From Meghimatium bilineatum (lineage: Eukaryota > Mollusca > Gastropoda > Stylommatophora > Philomycidae), in NCBI GenBank assembly GCA_034231615.1, contig CM067317.1, positions 15,591,073 through 15,655,072 on the forward strand: a stretch of 64,000 nt of DNA, written 5' to 3'. The position numbers were made by a program, and so were the translations under genes. The notes beneath the pieces were generated by a model that was not told the DNA's origin, searched no databases, and worked only from the letters and a program-made list of their open reading frames with translations. Shown piece after piece: positions 44,715 to 56,179 of the stretch; the stretch's first letter is position 1; each line of letters begins with the position of its first letter.

Positions 44715-47700
44715 ATTATTATTATTATTTATGTATTAGTATTATTATTTATTTATTATTATTATTATTATATTATTTTATGTTTGGTGCTAAATAGACA
44801 GTTTTACTGCTTCTGGTGAGGAACTCTTCTGCCAACCACGAACCTTAATACAATTTGGATATATTAGATAGAATAACCATACAAAAATAATGAGTACATG
44901 GGAACTGCGATATCAGCCTTTAATTTTCACGATAATATTCTCCTTATTTATATTCACAAGGGAAACAATTTTAGTTCGAGGACAGTTTTTTTGTTTACTA
45001 TGACAATGATAGTTTTAGTCAGAGATTGTTCTTGTTTGTATATGGTGACAAAACTAGCTCAGAACTTATTTGTTTTATGTGCTGGTTTCATTTAACTTGC
45101 CGATTTGTTGTTATGTGCTGCTGCTGCTGCTTGATAAGGCATGGTGATAGCAACGACGAAATCGACCTTGTTCACATCATTTATATTTATTACTATTTAT
45201 ACTTATTTATAATAATCTTATTAATGGTAACATGTTATCTATCCTTGTTAATAGTTGAAACGATTATACGCTTACTTTGGCATGAACATCTACTTTATAA
45301 GACCTGCAAGCTAATGAGAAATCAAGCCTTCTTAATGACTCTATCCTTTCCTTGACTATTACCTAGATTCTCAATGCCCCTCACAAAGTATAATCATAGT
45401 GTCCAATGAAAATCACTGAAAAAGACTTATGAGTCACTAAGAAGGCTTCATTTCTCATTACCTACTAGATCTTATAGACGGTCATGACTCAGAGTAGTAG
45501 ATGTGTCTTTCATAAGGGAATTACCTAAAACAAAAAGGGGTTCTACAATCGTAAAGCATACTCCATATACTTCGACCTATTGGACGCCCTCGTAAAAGGT
45601 GGATAGATAGTGTTTTAGAGACACTCGGAAATATAACAGCAGAGGAGGCAAATAGAAGGGCAAAAGACCGTACAGTCACTCTCCCCTCAACACCGAAAGG
45701 TACATGAGGACAGAAAGAAGAAGAAGAAGAAGATAGCGGGATGTGAACGAAACAAGATTCAATGCACATGTTGGGGTGCAAAGGGAACGCATTGCTCTAG
45801 GCGGACCCAGGGTTAGCAGATAACCAAGATCCCAAATGTACCTCCACGCGGTGCACCCTGGAAACAGAAATACAGCAGCTCGTGCTGATTCTGGCCAAAT
45901 CATTTGGGGATCGTGTCCGAGAATGTGGAGGTAGCAGATGGAAAGAGATTTGACTGCACAAGAGACAGACAATATCTCCGACACCACCAGCTGCACCACA
46001 TATAGCGACACTGTCGACATACAGTGAAGCTAGTCAGTCCAGTCCGAACATTGGAGGGGCGGCCAATGTAAAATGCACGTAAAGGTAAATGCATGGCGAG
46101 AGACAAATATGTTTCATACAGAGTACAATGAAACAATGAAAGGGCAGAACGGCGCTAGAGGGCAGCGCGAACTGCAAATAGAAAGTGAAAAGTCCCTAGG
46201 AAAGGGAACTACAAGCTCCGTCAGCTCGAGACGGGCTTCTAGTTACCAGAGTTCCTAACAGGCAGAGACCCAGACCCATCCATCGGCGTTTGCTAAAGCA
46301 AAAGACCTAACCCAACTCTAATGTCGAGCCTTCCTAAACCGGAAATATGCTTGCAAAGAGAAAGGGTTCTGTACCCGATGGGTGTAGGCAAGAAAGGGAC
46401 AACGATGGTAGTCGTGGCCCAACTCTACTGTCAAGCTTTCCTATACCGGAAGAACACTTGCAGAGAGAAAGGGTTCCGTACTCGATTCGCTCAGGCACAA
46501 AAGGGACAACGATTTAGCCCTGGCCCAACTCTACTGTCAGGTTTTCCTACACCGGAAATACACTTGAAGAGAGAAAGGGTTCAGTACCTGATGGGCTCAG
46601 GCGCTATTGGGAAAAGGACGCTCAGCTCGAGAACGCCTTGCTCTCAAACGCGTGGTGTGAGACTCGAACTTGGACAAGGGGTACACGATGTCGGTGAATG
46701 ACACCTCGGCTAAGAGGACGAAAGAGCCAAGGTCCAACTCCTCTGTTGAGTTCTTCCCCTTAAGGAACCAGGCTCATGGATGAGAAACGGTTCAGTACCT
46801 AATGGGCACAGGCACAGCACGTCCAATTACACGAGGCAAGTTCATAGACAGTGGAACACCTCGTTCGAGTGAGACGAGAGCAAGAAAATCGTCTGGGCGA
46901 AGAGTCTTCACTACGCGTGCCTGGAGACAGATATAGAGGCTGTCACAGGCTAAGGGTAGCCCACCCGAATTGTCAAGGCATGCCGAAATCGGATGTGCTG
47001 GGCCTACAAGGCGCATAACGGTGGCACAACGTAATCACGCTCCCGGCGGAAATCGCACGGATATCCGTGATGGTTACAATGGAGCGAACGAAAAACAAAC
47101 AAACAAAACAATGCACATGTTCATTGGTAGTGTATGATGGTTTGCGCATTGTATTCATTTTATTGCACGGTCTAAGAAATTACGTCACTTGCGTCACATG
47201 AAGAACGTTAGTACAACTGCTGGATACTGCTAGATTTTAGGACCCTGGGAGGATGGCAGGGTTAGGTATAGTGTTTACAATAAATCTAACGCTAGTACAT
47301 GCCCCCCCCCCTCTTCTCGGTGACATTCCAAAACAATAAAAACTTTTAAGCGCGCAATTTTTTTTTTAAACTGTAAGCAGGAAGTAGTATGGGGTATTCT
47401 CTGCGATTACTGTTCCAAAAAAGATCATGTCCTAATTCACGTGGGTATTTCCTGCCTTCTAATTTGATTATTGATGAGCTTCCTTTTTGGGTATAAACTA
47501 TTGGGGAGGGGGGAGGGGGGAGTAGTTATTTATAACCCCTTCTTTACTTTCTTCCTATAACTAAATGTTACTCTTACAGTATCTAAAGGGTGGGGGTAAA
47601 CCCCCCCTCCCTCCAATCTACAAGTTCATACCTACTTATTTTATTTGTCTCAGCAAAATCGCTTTTTTTAATTAGTCAGTGGTCATTAAAAATTCTTACT

Positions 47701-48359
47701 GACGGTAGAACATGTTGAAAGTAGTTTTGTTCATGTAAACCTCTATCTACATTGATAGTTTTAACTTATTTTTGTGTAAATGACAGAGTTGATTTTATCC
47801 GTGATTTTCCTTGATTTTTATTAATTCAATAGTTTCTAAGTTGCAATTTCTCCTTTCACCCTCGACTGGTCCTTGAACATAGGTTTAGAAAGCGACTCGT
47901 GTCTCATACATGTCCAAAACACACATGTTTACGCTGTTTCACCACTGCCAAAAGTGATTCTTGATTACCTGCAAGTTTGTTTATTTGCTGTTGGACGAAT
48001 ATATTTATTCCTGTACGTTAACTATACAAATATTTCAATTGAGAATCTTCTTTAACTAATTGTGTGCGTTACAAATGATTCCCAATCATGCAGATATCAC
48101 ACTTCAACATTGCTTCTGCGTCACTTCGAATCTCTATGTGAAGGAACACACACCTCTATCCCAAAAGCCATTAGTGGTCTCTTATAACATGCATGGCAAC
48201 TAACAGGGTCGTTATTATTTGCTTCCCTTTTGAGTACCATCAATACACAGGCGGCAGGAAATATCAACTGGTGACAGCAAATCAACCGTGGTGTCCTCAT
48301 TTTAACCAACACTGTCTCCAAATAGATTGAATGGTAAGTAAATATTGCAAAGAAATATA
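42979..48359. repeat. Tandem segmental duplication, unit 2 (about 4.03 kb plus a 1.35-kb insertion)
   Basis: Second unit of the duplication. Differences from unit 1 include a CTG microsatellite shortened at 45117-45130, ATT length, scattered single-base changes and the composite element at 45773-47108. Internal features repeat those of unit 1: family B fragment 43105-43396, family C fragment 44190-44632, ATT array 44633-44780, LINE tip 45573-45707, family C relic 47851-48036. Confidence 0.95.
45773..47108 (+). mobile_element. A-tailed non-autonomous composite retroelement, copy E (1336 bp)
   Basis: Starts GGGGTGCAAAGGGAACGC and ends GAGCGAACGAAAAACAAACA with an AAAC-rich tail. Exact 13-bp target repeats CAATGCACATGTT flank it at 45760-45772 and 47109-47121; unit 1 of the duplication has a single copy (41736-41748). 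From about 46312 it contains three successive units of about 106 bp (each starting CCCAACTCTA-TGTC, with CCGGAA and GAGAAAGGGTT) and a diverged fourth at about 46729-46835. Short open frames (46321-46701) run through the repeats; none is conserved with copies B and D. Confidence 0.95.
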
Positions 48360-48657
48360 AAAGGAGTAAAGTAGCAGTTTTACATTGCCCGTTACACAGG
48401 ATTGTCGGTTCTGCTAAGAGGGTTTTACCAAGACTGAGACAGACAATCGCAAAATGAAACGACACAATATTTGAATTTCTACTTCCTATACGGCGCACAG
48501 TTGTTCGTCTGTCTGTCAATCACACAAAACAATGAATGAAATATATAAAGTTTAAATATTTTTTTTCAATTTACTGAAGCTCTGGTGATGAATAACATCA
48601 GTATGTGTTCTTTTTTTTTGTGAACATGGATACTATTACGGAATAGTTATTATATAT
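48360..48657. other. Non-coding spacer
   Basis: Nothing recognised apart from T runs. Confidence 0.4.
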
Positions 48658-49797
48658 GACGATCATCGGTCATATAATTTATACATCTTGTGGTGACTCA
48701 TCGGTCATATAATTTATACATCTTGTGGTGACTCATCGGTCATATAATTTATACATCTTGTGGTGACTCGTCGGTCATATAATTTATACATCTTGTGGTG
48801 ACTCCTCGATCATATAATTTATACATCTTGTGGTGACTCATCGGTCATATAATTTATACATCTTGTGGTGACTCATCGGTCATATAATTTACACGTTTTG
48901 TGGTGACTCCTCGATCATATAATTTATACATCTTGTGGTGACTCGTCGGTCATATAATTTATACATCTTGTGGTGACTCGTCGGTCATATAATTTATACA
49001 TCTTGTGGTGACTCATCGGTCATATAATTTATACATCTTGTGGTGACTCATCGGTCATATAATTTATACATCTTGTGGTGACTCATCGGTCATATAATTT
49101 ATACATCTTGTGGTGACTCATCGGTCATATAATTTATACATCTTGTGGTGACTCATCGGTCATATAATTTATACATCTTGTGGTGACTCATCGGTCATAT
49201 AATTTATACATCTTGTGGTGACTCATCGGTCATATAATTTATACATCTTGTGGTGACTCATCGGTCATATAATTTACACGTTTTGTGGTGACTCATCGGT
49301 CATATAATTTATACATCTTGTGGTGACTCATCGGTCATATAATTTATACATCTTGTGGTGACTCATCGGTCATATAATTTACACGTTTTGTGGTGACTCA
49401 TCGGTCACATAATTTACACGTATTGTGGTGACTCCTCGATCATATAATTTATACATCTTGTGGTGACTCGTCGGTCATATAATTTATACATCTTGTGGTG
49501 ACTCGTCGGTCATATAATTTATACATCTTGTGGTGACTCCTCGATCATATAATTTATACATCTTGTGGTGACTCATCGTCATATAATTTATACATCTTGT
49601 GGTGACTCATCGGTCATATAATTTATACATCTTGTGGTGACTCATCGGTCATATAATTTATACATCTTGTGGTGACTCATCGGTCATATAATTTATACAT
49701 CTTGTGGTGACTCATCGGTCATATAATTTATACATCTTGTGGTGACTCATCGGTCATATAATTTATACATCTTGTGGTGACTCGTCGGTCATATAAT
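48658..49797. repeat. Minisatellite, 35-bp unit, about 32 copies
   Basis: The unit is CATATAATTTATACATCTTG followed by TGGTGACTCATCGGT. Variants are ACACGTTTTG for ATACATCTTG, and CCTCGAT or GTCGGT for ATCGGT. One unit has lost a G (about 49579). The order of variants is partly repeated, indicating duplication of multi-unit blocks. Confidence 0.97.
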
Positions 49798-49964
49798 TGC
49801 ACAAAACGTACATCTTATGGTGAGGTACTTTTAATCGAAAAGTTGATTCCATTTTTGGTCATCAAAAATAATGGATTTTGGGTAAACATGTCACTATGAT
49901 CTCTCTGCTTTTAAATTAAAGAATACAATCACAAACGCCTCAACATATATTCGTAGAAAAAAAA

Positions 49965-50317
49965 CTTGCTTGGTTAACACCGGAACATAAACTTATTTCC
50001 CCTCTAAATTGCACTTTGTTAGCACCGACACATAAGCTTATCTCCTCTCCTAAAACTCACTTGGTTTACGCGGACACAGAAACTTCTCTCCTAAAACTCA
50101 CTTTATTTACACGGACACATAAGCTTATATCTTCTCCTAGGACTCATTTTATTAACACTGACACATAAACTCATCTCCTCTCCTAAAACTTACTTGGTTT
50201 ACACCGACACATAAACTTATCTCCTCTCCTAAATCTCACTTTGTTAACACCTATGCATAAACATATTTCCCCTCTTAAATTGCACTTTGTTAACACACAA
50301 ACTTATTTCCTCTCCTA
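49965..50317. repeat. Degenerate minisatellite, about 50-bp unit
   Basis: Irregular copies of AACACCGACACATAAACTTA followed by TCTCCTCTCCTAAAACTCAC. It appears ancestral to the adjacent 41-bp array. Confidence 0.85.
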
Positions 50318-50822
50318 AGACTCACTTGGTTTACACGGACACAGAAACTTCTCTCCTAAAACTCACTTGGTTTACACGGACACAGAAACTTCTCTCCTAA
50401 AACTCACTTGGTTTACACGGACACAGAAACTTCTCTCCTAAAACTCACTTGGTTTACACGGACACAGAAACTTCTCTCCTAAAACTCACTTGGTTTACAC
50501 GGACACAGAAACTTCTCTCCTAAAACTTACTTGGTTTACACGGACACAGAAACGTCTCTCCTAAAACTCACTTGGTTTACACGGACACAGAAACTTCTCT
50601 CCTAAAACTCACTTGGTTTACACGGACACAGAAACTTCTCTCCTAAAACTCACTTGGTTTACACGGACACAGAAACTTCTCTCCTAAAACTCACTTGGTT
50701 TACACGGACACAGAAACTTCTCTCCTAAAACTCACTTGGTTTACACGGACACAGAAACTTCTCTCCTAAAACTCACTTGGTTTACACGGACACAGAAACT
50801 TCTCTCCTAAAACTCACTTAGT
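50318..50822. repeat. Minisatellite, 41-bp unit, about 12 copies
   Basis: The unit is ACTTGGTTTACACGGACACA followed by GAAACTTCTCTCCTAAAACTC. Copies are almost identical, in contrast with the eroded flank, so this part expanded recently by loss of about 9 bp and amplification. Confidence 0.95.
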
Positions 50823-51635
50823 TAACACGAACACATAAAGGTATTTCCCCTCCCACAAGTGACCTGTTTTTAAGATTAACTTACTGATATTGCTTATACC
50901 TTGTTGCTCAATTCTTACCTTCTTGATTTCTTTATTCATCTCAGCTTGTGCTTTTTTTGTGGTGTTGATTTTTACTTTCATTCTTCTACGTACTTCACCT
51001 CCGATAACAATATTTTGTTAGTACTCCTCCTGCTTGTGTATTTCTTTAGTATTACTGCTACTTGTGTATTTATTTAGTATTACTGCTATTTGTTTATTTA
51101 TTTAGTATTCCTGCTATTTGTTTATTTCTATGTGATTAATTGTTCTGAGAAGTAAACAGCTTTTGTGATCACTGGTCAGATAAGTAACCAATATTCTGAA
51201 ATTCTATCCCTACAGATATTCTGAAGATGTCACACCGACAACATGGATATACCTGCACAGTCAACTCTCTGTTTGTTTCTCGTCGTCGGACATTGAAGAC
51301 CTGTACTGATGAAGCACATACTCTAGTATTCACTACAGTAAATCATGCAACACGCACAATTACACATTATAAACACAAAACGTACGCAAGTTATTTCATG
51401 GAACAAAAATATATAGAGAAAAAGTTGATTAGTTTATAAAAATCATGGGATGTTTTTAATTAATGTGCAAAGAAATGATAGAAGCATGGATAGGATCATA
51501 GAATCAGCTTCGTCTCACATATTCCTCAGCTGCCTATAGTTAGACACCCGGGTCTTCGCTTAGCTACTATATGAATGTTTATGGTGCATATATCTTATGA
51601 CATTTATGTGATGATGATGGAGATTTATCTGTGTA
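50823..51635. other. Non-coding DNA with a small TATTTAGTATT repeat
   Basis: Two to three copies of TTTATTTAGTATTACTGCTA occur near 51045-51125. A 70-codon plus frame (51227-51439) has no recognised family. Confidence 0.45.
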
Positions 51636-51639
51636 CTAC

Positions 51640-52035
51640 ATTACTGTTCTGGATGTTACTCTGAATCAGATACAAGTACCCTTGATGTTACTCTGAATCA
51701 TATATATGTTATTTGACGTTTACTCTGAATCACATGCAAGTACGCTGTGTGTTACTCTGAAATATATATAAGCATTCTGGGTGTTACTATAAATCATATA
51801 TGATTACATCTGAATGTTACTCTGATTATATACACGTACTCTGGGTGATACTCTGAATCACAAACAATTACTATGGATGTTACTCTAAGTATAAACAAGT
51901 ACTCGGTGTTACTCTGAACCATAAATAAGTACAATGGATGTTACTCTAAGTATATACAAGTAGTCTAGATGCTACTCTGATTCATAAACAATTACTATGG
52001 ATGTTACTCTGTCATGTACAAGTACTCTGTAATGT
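51640..52035. repeat. Degenerate tandem repeat, about 35-bp unit
   Basis: Repeated GTTACTCTGAATCATA and ACAAGTACTCTGG words at variable spacing. Confidence 0.75.
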
Positions 52036-52599
52036 ACTACAATTTATAACTTCATAACCGATGCTACAGATTGAAAATTGGTGGGCACGAGCTATCGCAG
52101 CACTGAAGTTTATAGCTAAAATTAGAACAAACACTGAAAATATAATAAAAGATAGAAATAATTATAATATATATACTAATTAATATATTCAAATTTTAAC
52201 TCCCTGCGGAGTATAGGATCTCAATAAATCTCTTCAATCTGTTCGTAACCTCAACTACTACTTCCAGGTCTCGCCATGTTCCATCAAATGTGTTTGTATA
52301 ATAGTTAAATAAAAATAAAATATGTCATATTAAATATTTGAAGGTAATACGAGTAGCCAAATGATGATCTCTAGTAACAGTCTTGCGTATGCTTCTGCTT
52401 GTTCATCTTCTGTGCTCGTTATTAAACTCTTCCAGTTAGCAGGATGTAGTACGGTGAGCACAGAGTGAAATATATCGTGATTATATCTTAGCCTTAGCTG
52501 CGATATCTGCACTATTCGAAGCAATATATAAATCTTATGATCAGTAAAGATAAAATGATGCTACCAATCATTGATAGCTTCATAATCAAAGGCTCCAAA

Positions 52600-52842
52600 G
52601 GCGTAGCGGATTTACTTTTATGTACGCGAATTTCAACATATGTACTACGAGTCTCTCACGAGTATCACTCGGCTGCGCTGCGTACCACTCACAACCCATA
52701 ACTAGCAGGTAGCTTCAAGAGATAATCCCAAGGGTCCTCAGAAAATATACAAGTGTAAACATGACATCACTATCCAGTATCGAACCAACACCTTTGTGAG
52801 CACAAGCCACATGACTTAACCACTAAACCACAGGAAACAGAA
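52600..52842 (-). mobile_element. tRNA-derived SINE (family 3)
   Basis: On minus the head reads TGGTTTAGTGGTTAAG (A box, complement of 52815-52830), then GGTTCGATACTGG (B box, complement of 52774-52786). A body includes GAGGACCCTTGGGATTATC. Both boxes are close to consensus. No acceptor stem pairs, so this is not a tRNA gene. Confidence 0.75.
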
Positions 52843-53530
52843 AATATAAATAATGTCACCATTGGTGGGATTTATGTTTCACAGTCAATATATAACAGTG
52901 TCAATCAAAATAATTGTTTACTTCTTTTAATTCTCTTCTGATATGGATGAGATTAATTTTACTGACACCTTAGACTCTATCGTCAATGTTGGTCTCATCC
53001 TTGAGGAGCTTCATTGAAATAAGCAACATGAGACTTTATGCATTTGCGTTCCAATGCCTGGTTATATGATAACATATAAGGCAGACAACAAACATTAGGT
53101 GCAGCCAATTATCTATTTCTATGGGAGATACAAACACTAGGGTCTGGTGTGCAAGCTGCGCACGCTATAAGAACCACTTGTATTAGGGAAACAACAACGA
53201 GCACAATTAAGATGCCGCTGACCCGGCATTTCAACATTTCATAGATCTAATTTATTTATTTTAAATTAAGCACCATAATAATAATTTAATACATAGGACA
53301 TTCTTACATGCACTTCAGAAACAGATCGGTGTACCAGTGGTTTTGATCTAGTGTGCAATGACCACAGAACAACAGAAATATTCATATATCATCACTATTG
53401 TTGTTCAGATCTTCTTGGTGGCTAGAAATCCTGACGAGTATTTCATCACATAATCTACAGCAGCAATTTAGGAATATTAATCCTGTCATTCAGATAAATC
53501 AAATTAATAAATAAAAGACGGGTAAGCAGT
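52843..53530. other. Upstream region of the receptor gene
   Basis: AT-rich sequence 5' of the first coding exon. No TATA or initiator element can be assigned, and 5' non-coding exons cannot be excluded. Confidence 0.4.
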
Positions 53531-53813
53531 ATGCACAACAAGACTGAGAGCAACCAAACAAACTACTTCGACATATATTTCCTAGTGACGAAAACTAAAG
53601 GCGTTGATCTGTTGGCTTTGATCTTATCAACGGTAACTATAATAGTCGGAGCTATTGGAAATGTGTTACTAAGTTTGACCATTGCTGTAACCGTTTCGTT
53701 GAGGACGCCTATGAACACATTTGTGCTGGGTATCGGTTTGGTAGACTTGCTGACATCTGTTTTTCTGCTACCTCTACGGCTTGTTATAGAAAGGAAACTT
53801 GTTTTACATGAAG
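53531..53813 (+). CDS. Rhodopsin-like GPCR, exon 1 (N-terminus, TM1, TM2)
   Basis: Encodes residues 1-94 plus one base. The Met is followed by two N-glycosylation sequons (N3-K-T, N8-Q-T), as expected of an extracellular N-terminus. TM1 (about 27-52) holds the GN pair (N44 = 1.50). The RTPMNTF turn leads into TM2 with D72 (2.50) and P81. The exon ends at a GAAG/GTGAGA donor, phase 1. Class A GPCRs sit in the plasma membrane and signal through G proteins. The ligand cannot be inferred. No close family was recognised. Confidence 0.88.
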
Positions 53814-53918
53814 GTGAGACTATTAGAAATTAAGCATTCTCCTGCTATGTAAATGTTTCCTTAAATCGTTCATTTCAAATTCATCTGTTTATAACTCACT
53901 ACAGCACCAGTATGTATG

Positions 53919-54078
<160 letters not shown>

Positions 54079-54257
54079 GATTAATCAAATGGGTTTGAGA
54101 TCTGTAAATTAAATATAACAACGAAACTACTCGTTTGCCATGATTTGCCCTTTAAACGCACCTTTTTTGCAGTAGTGCATCGTGCTTAATCTATAGGACC
54201 CAGGAGTACCATTACACTGGTTCATAAGCGGTGCCTACGTATATAGCGGAAGGACAA

Positions 54258-54302
54258 TGATGCTTAATCATTCGATGCCGTCTCCGCAACGAAGGTTGGA
54301 GG
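54258..54302 (-). mobile_element. Very short RTE family E 3' terminus
   Basis: Contains GATGCCGTCTCCGCAACGAA followed by GGTTGGA, the complement of the family E terminus at 29608-29635. Only about 30-45 bp are recognisable, an extreme 5' truncation. Confidence 0.6.
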
Positions 54303-54432
54303 TTATTTTAAATTAAATTAAATGTATATATTGTTATTACTGCTTTTTGAATTTACACTACTGTCTGTGTGCGTACACTGTTGTATGTCTGTTTATTTTT
54401 TTTAATGATTTATTTTTGCGCTCGTCTTTGTG

Positions 54433-54463
54433 TCTGGTGAAAGATGATTGCTCGAAACGTTGA
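54433..54463 (+). ncRNA. Possible hammerhead-like remnant
   Basis: CTGGTGAAAGATGATTGCTC followed by GAAACGTTGAT. The CTG-x-TGA and GAAAC blocks are in hammerhead order, but the intervening stem II is very weak. No PLE coding lies nearby. Confidence 0.25.
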
Positions 54464-54610
54464 TAGGGTTACCCTCTTTACTTTAGTTACTTATAATTAT
54501 CACCACTACATTTTTGTATACTAATGCATATAAAATAAACGAATTTATTATTTTATATTTTAGACATTTGCACAAATTTATATTGCAGTATTGTTCTCTT
54601 GTCTGTTCAG

Positions 54611-54821
54611 GCATAGAATCAACACTACAATTGGTTGAGTTGTTTGTGCGGACGTTTACAGACATCAGCAGGCTGTTCCTTATGATGTCTCTCAGTATTG
54701 AACGCTACCATTCAATAGCTAGACCTTTAATGGTCTCAAATGTTCAGGCCAAGAGACGGGCGGTCATAATGAGTGCAATGACGCTGACCATATCAGTGTT
54801 ACTCAGTGTCCTCTCAATCAG
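54611..54821 (+). CDS. Rhodopsin-like GPCR, exon 2 (TM3, TM4)
   Basis: The acceptor is TTGTCTGTTCAG/GC; joined to exon 1 (phase 1) it gives G95. TM3 leads to the ERYHSIARPL motif (E125-R126-Y127; R126 = 3.50). The D72-R126 spacing of 54 is normal, so no exon is missing between. TM4 follows (about 144-164). Two landmarks are absent: position 3.25 is Q101 instead of the disulfide cysteine, and TM4 lacks the usual Trp 4.50. Position 3.32 is R108, arguing against an amine receptor. The donor ATCAG/GTAAAC is phase 2. Confidence 0.85.
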
Positions 54822-54938
54822 GTAAACGTATGCATTGTATATTTTCAAGAGATAACAAAGTAATACATGTAATGTTGGTATAATTTGATCAGTTATGATC
54901 GATCGTATTTTAAATTTTCGAACATGTCAGAATTTGTT

Positions 54939-55099
54939 CAGGACATCTACAATACATAAGATGTTATATCAAGTTGTTCAGGACATCTACAATACATAAG
55001 ATGTTATATCAAGTTGTTCAGGACATCTACAATACAATAATATGTTATATCAAGTTGTTCAGGACATCTACAATACAATAATATGTTATATCAAGTTGA
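54939..55099. repeat. Minisatellite, 40-bp unit, 4 copies (intron 2)
   Basis: The unit is AAGTTGTTCAGGACATCTAC followed by AATACATAAGATGTTATATC, with a later pair carrying ACAATAATATG. Confidence 0.93.
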
Positions 55100-55454
55100 T
55101 GTAAGGAATTAAACTCCTTTGAAAATTCTCAGAATGCATGTTCTGCTTTTTTGGTGCATATTTGTATTGTGAACCCAACCCTATCCGGAGTCTCTTTTTA
55201 TGGGTAAAACGTTAATCATAGCGACATGTTGCATTACGTTAAGTCAACTTATTTGATTGTAGTTTATCCTATAAACATGTAGTAGAAATAATACAGCGTT
55301 TCAAACAAGATATTGCAATATTCAAAGGTATTATTGTTGCGTTATTTGAGCAACGACTTCATGTGCCCCACTTTCATCAGCCGGTTCTACTTGTAGTTCA
55401 TTATGTATTTCGACATTATACCCACATGCTTTTACATCTCAGTTGTAAACGTCT

Positions 55455-55612
55455 GGAACTGTACAGAATGAATAGTACAGATCTGTACAGAATAAATTAC
55501 ATATCTGTACAGAATATGTAGTACACAACTGTACAGAATATGTAGTACACAACTGTACAGAATATGTAGTACACAACTGTACAGAATATGTAGTACACAA
55601 CTTTAGAGAATG
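55455..55612. repeat. Minisatellite, 24-bp unit, about 6 copies (intron 2)
   Basis: The unit is TGTACAGAATATGTAGTACA followed by CAAC. Confidence 0.93.
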
Positions 55613-55717
55613 AAGAAATGTATTTCTCGGATACGCTAGAGATCTAGAGATTCTCCCTTTATAAAAATGAGATACATGCTTGGACTATTCTCAATATATT
55701 TCTGTCATACTCTCTTC

Positions 55718-55850
55718 CAAACTATGTGGCTGCGTGTCAATGATGATCAGAGACAACTATGTGGCTGCGTGTCAATGTTGATCAGAGACAACTATGTGGC
55801 TGCGTGTCAATGTTGATCACAGGCGACTGCGTTTCTGCGTGTCAGTGTTG
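55718..55850. repeat. Minisatellite, 35-bp unit, about 4 copies (intron 2)
   Basis: The unit is AACTATGTGGCTGCGTGTCA followed by ATGTTGATCAGAGAC. The last copies are diverged. Confidence 0.9.
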
Positions 55851-56179
55851 ATTAAAAATAACTAAGGGACGTACCATCCATGCATGAAAACCCCTTCCTT
55901 AGCATGTCTTATAATACGTGAAATGTGAAAAATAGTGCGAAATTTATTTAGCAATTAATACCAAAATATTGTAAAAATATGTATCATTATTTTCTATAGT
56001 CCAGCAGTGATTCTTCTTCTTCTTCTTCAGCGTTCATTCTCAAACTCCTGCTGGATCTCTCCTGTAGCAGTACTACTAGATCTCAAGCAGGATGCAGTCC
56101 AGAGAATGGAAATGCGTTGTGTCGCCGTTTTATTTGCGCCAATGGATCGACACATCCGTCTTCGGCGGACAGCAGTGAT

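Noticed and set aside
46321-46701. A 126-codon frame inside element copy E, considered as an element protein
   Set aside because: It follows the roughly 106-bp internal repeats and is not kept open in copies B and D.
48658-49797. CRISPR-like regular array
   Set aside because: The repeat is contiguous with no unique spacers, and the window is eukaryotic. It is a minisatellite.
52774-52830. Possible tRNA genes at A/B-box pairs (here, and at 5067-5116, 14528-14582 and 21179-21235)
   Set aside because: The boxes are good, but acceptor and anticodon stems do not pair and long bodies follow. They are SINE heads.
54588-54610. Alternative exon 2 acceptor at TATATTGCAG, which would add cysteines before TM3
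   Set aside because: It is out of phase with the exon 1 donor, and the added cysteines would lie too far from R3.50 to be position 3.25.
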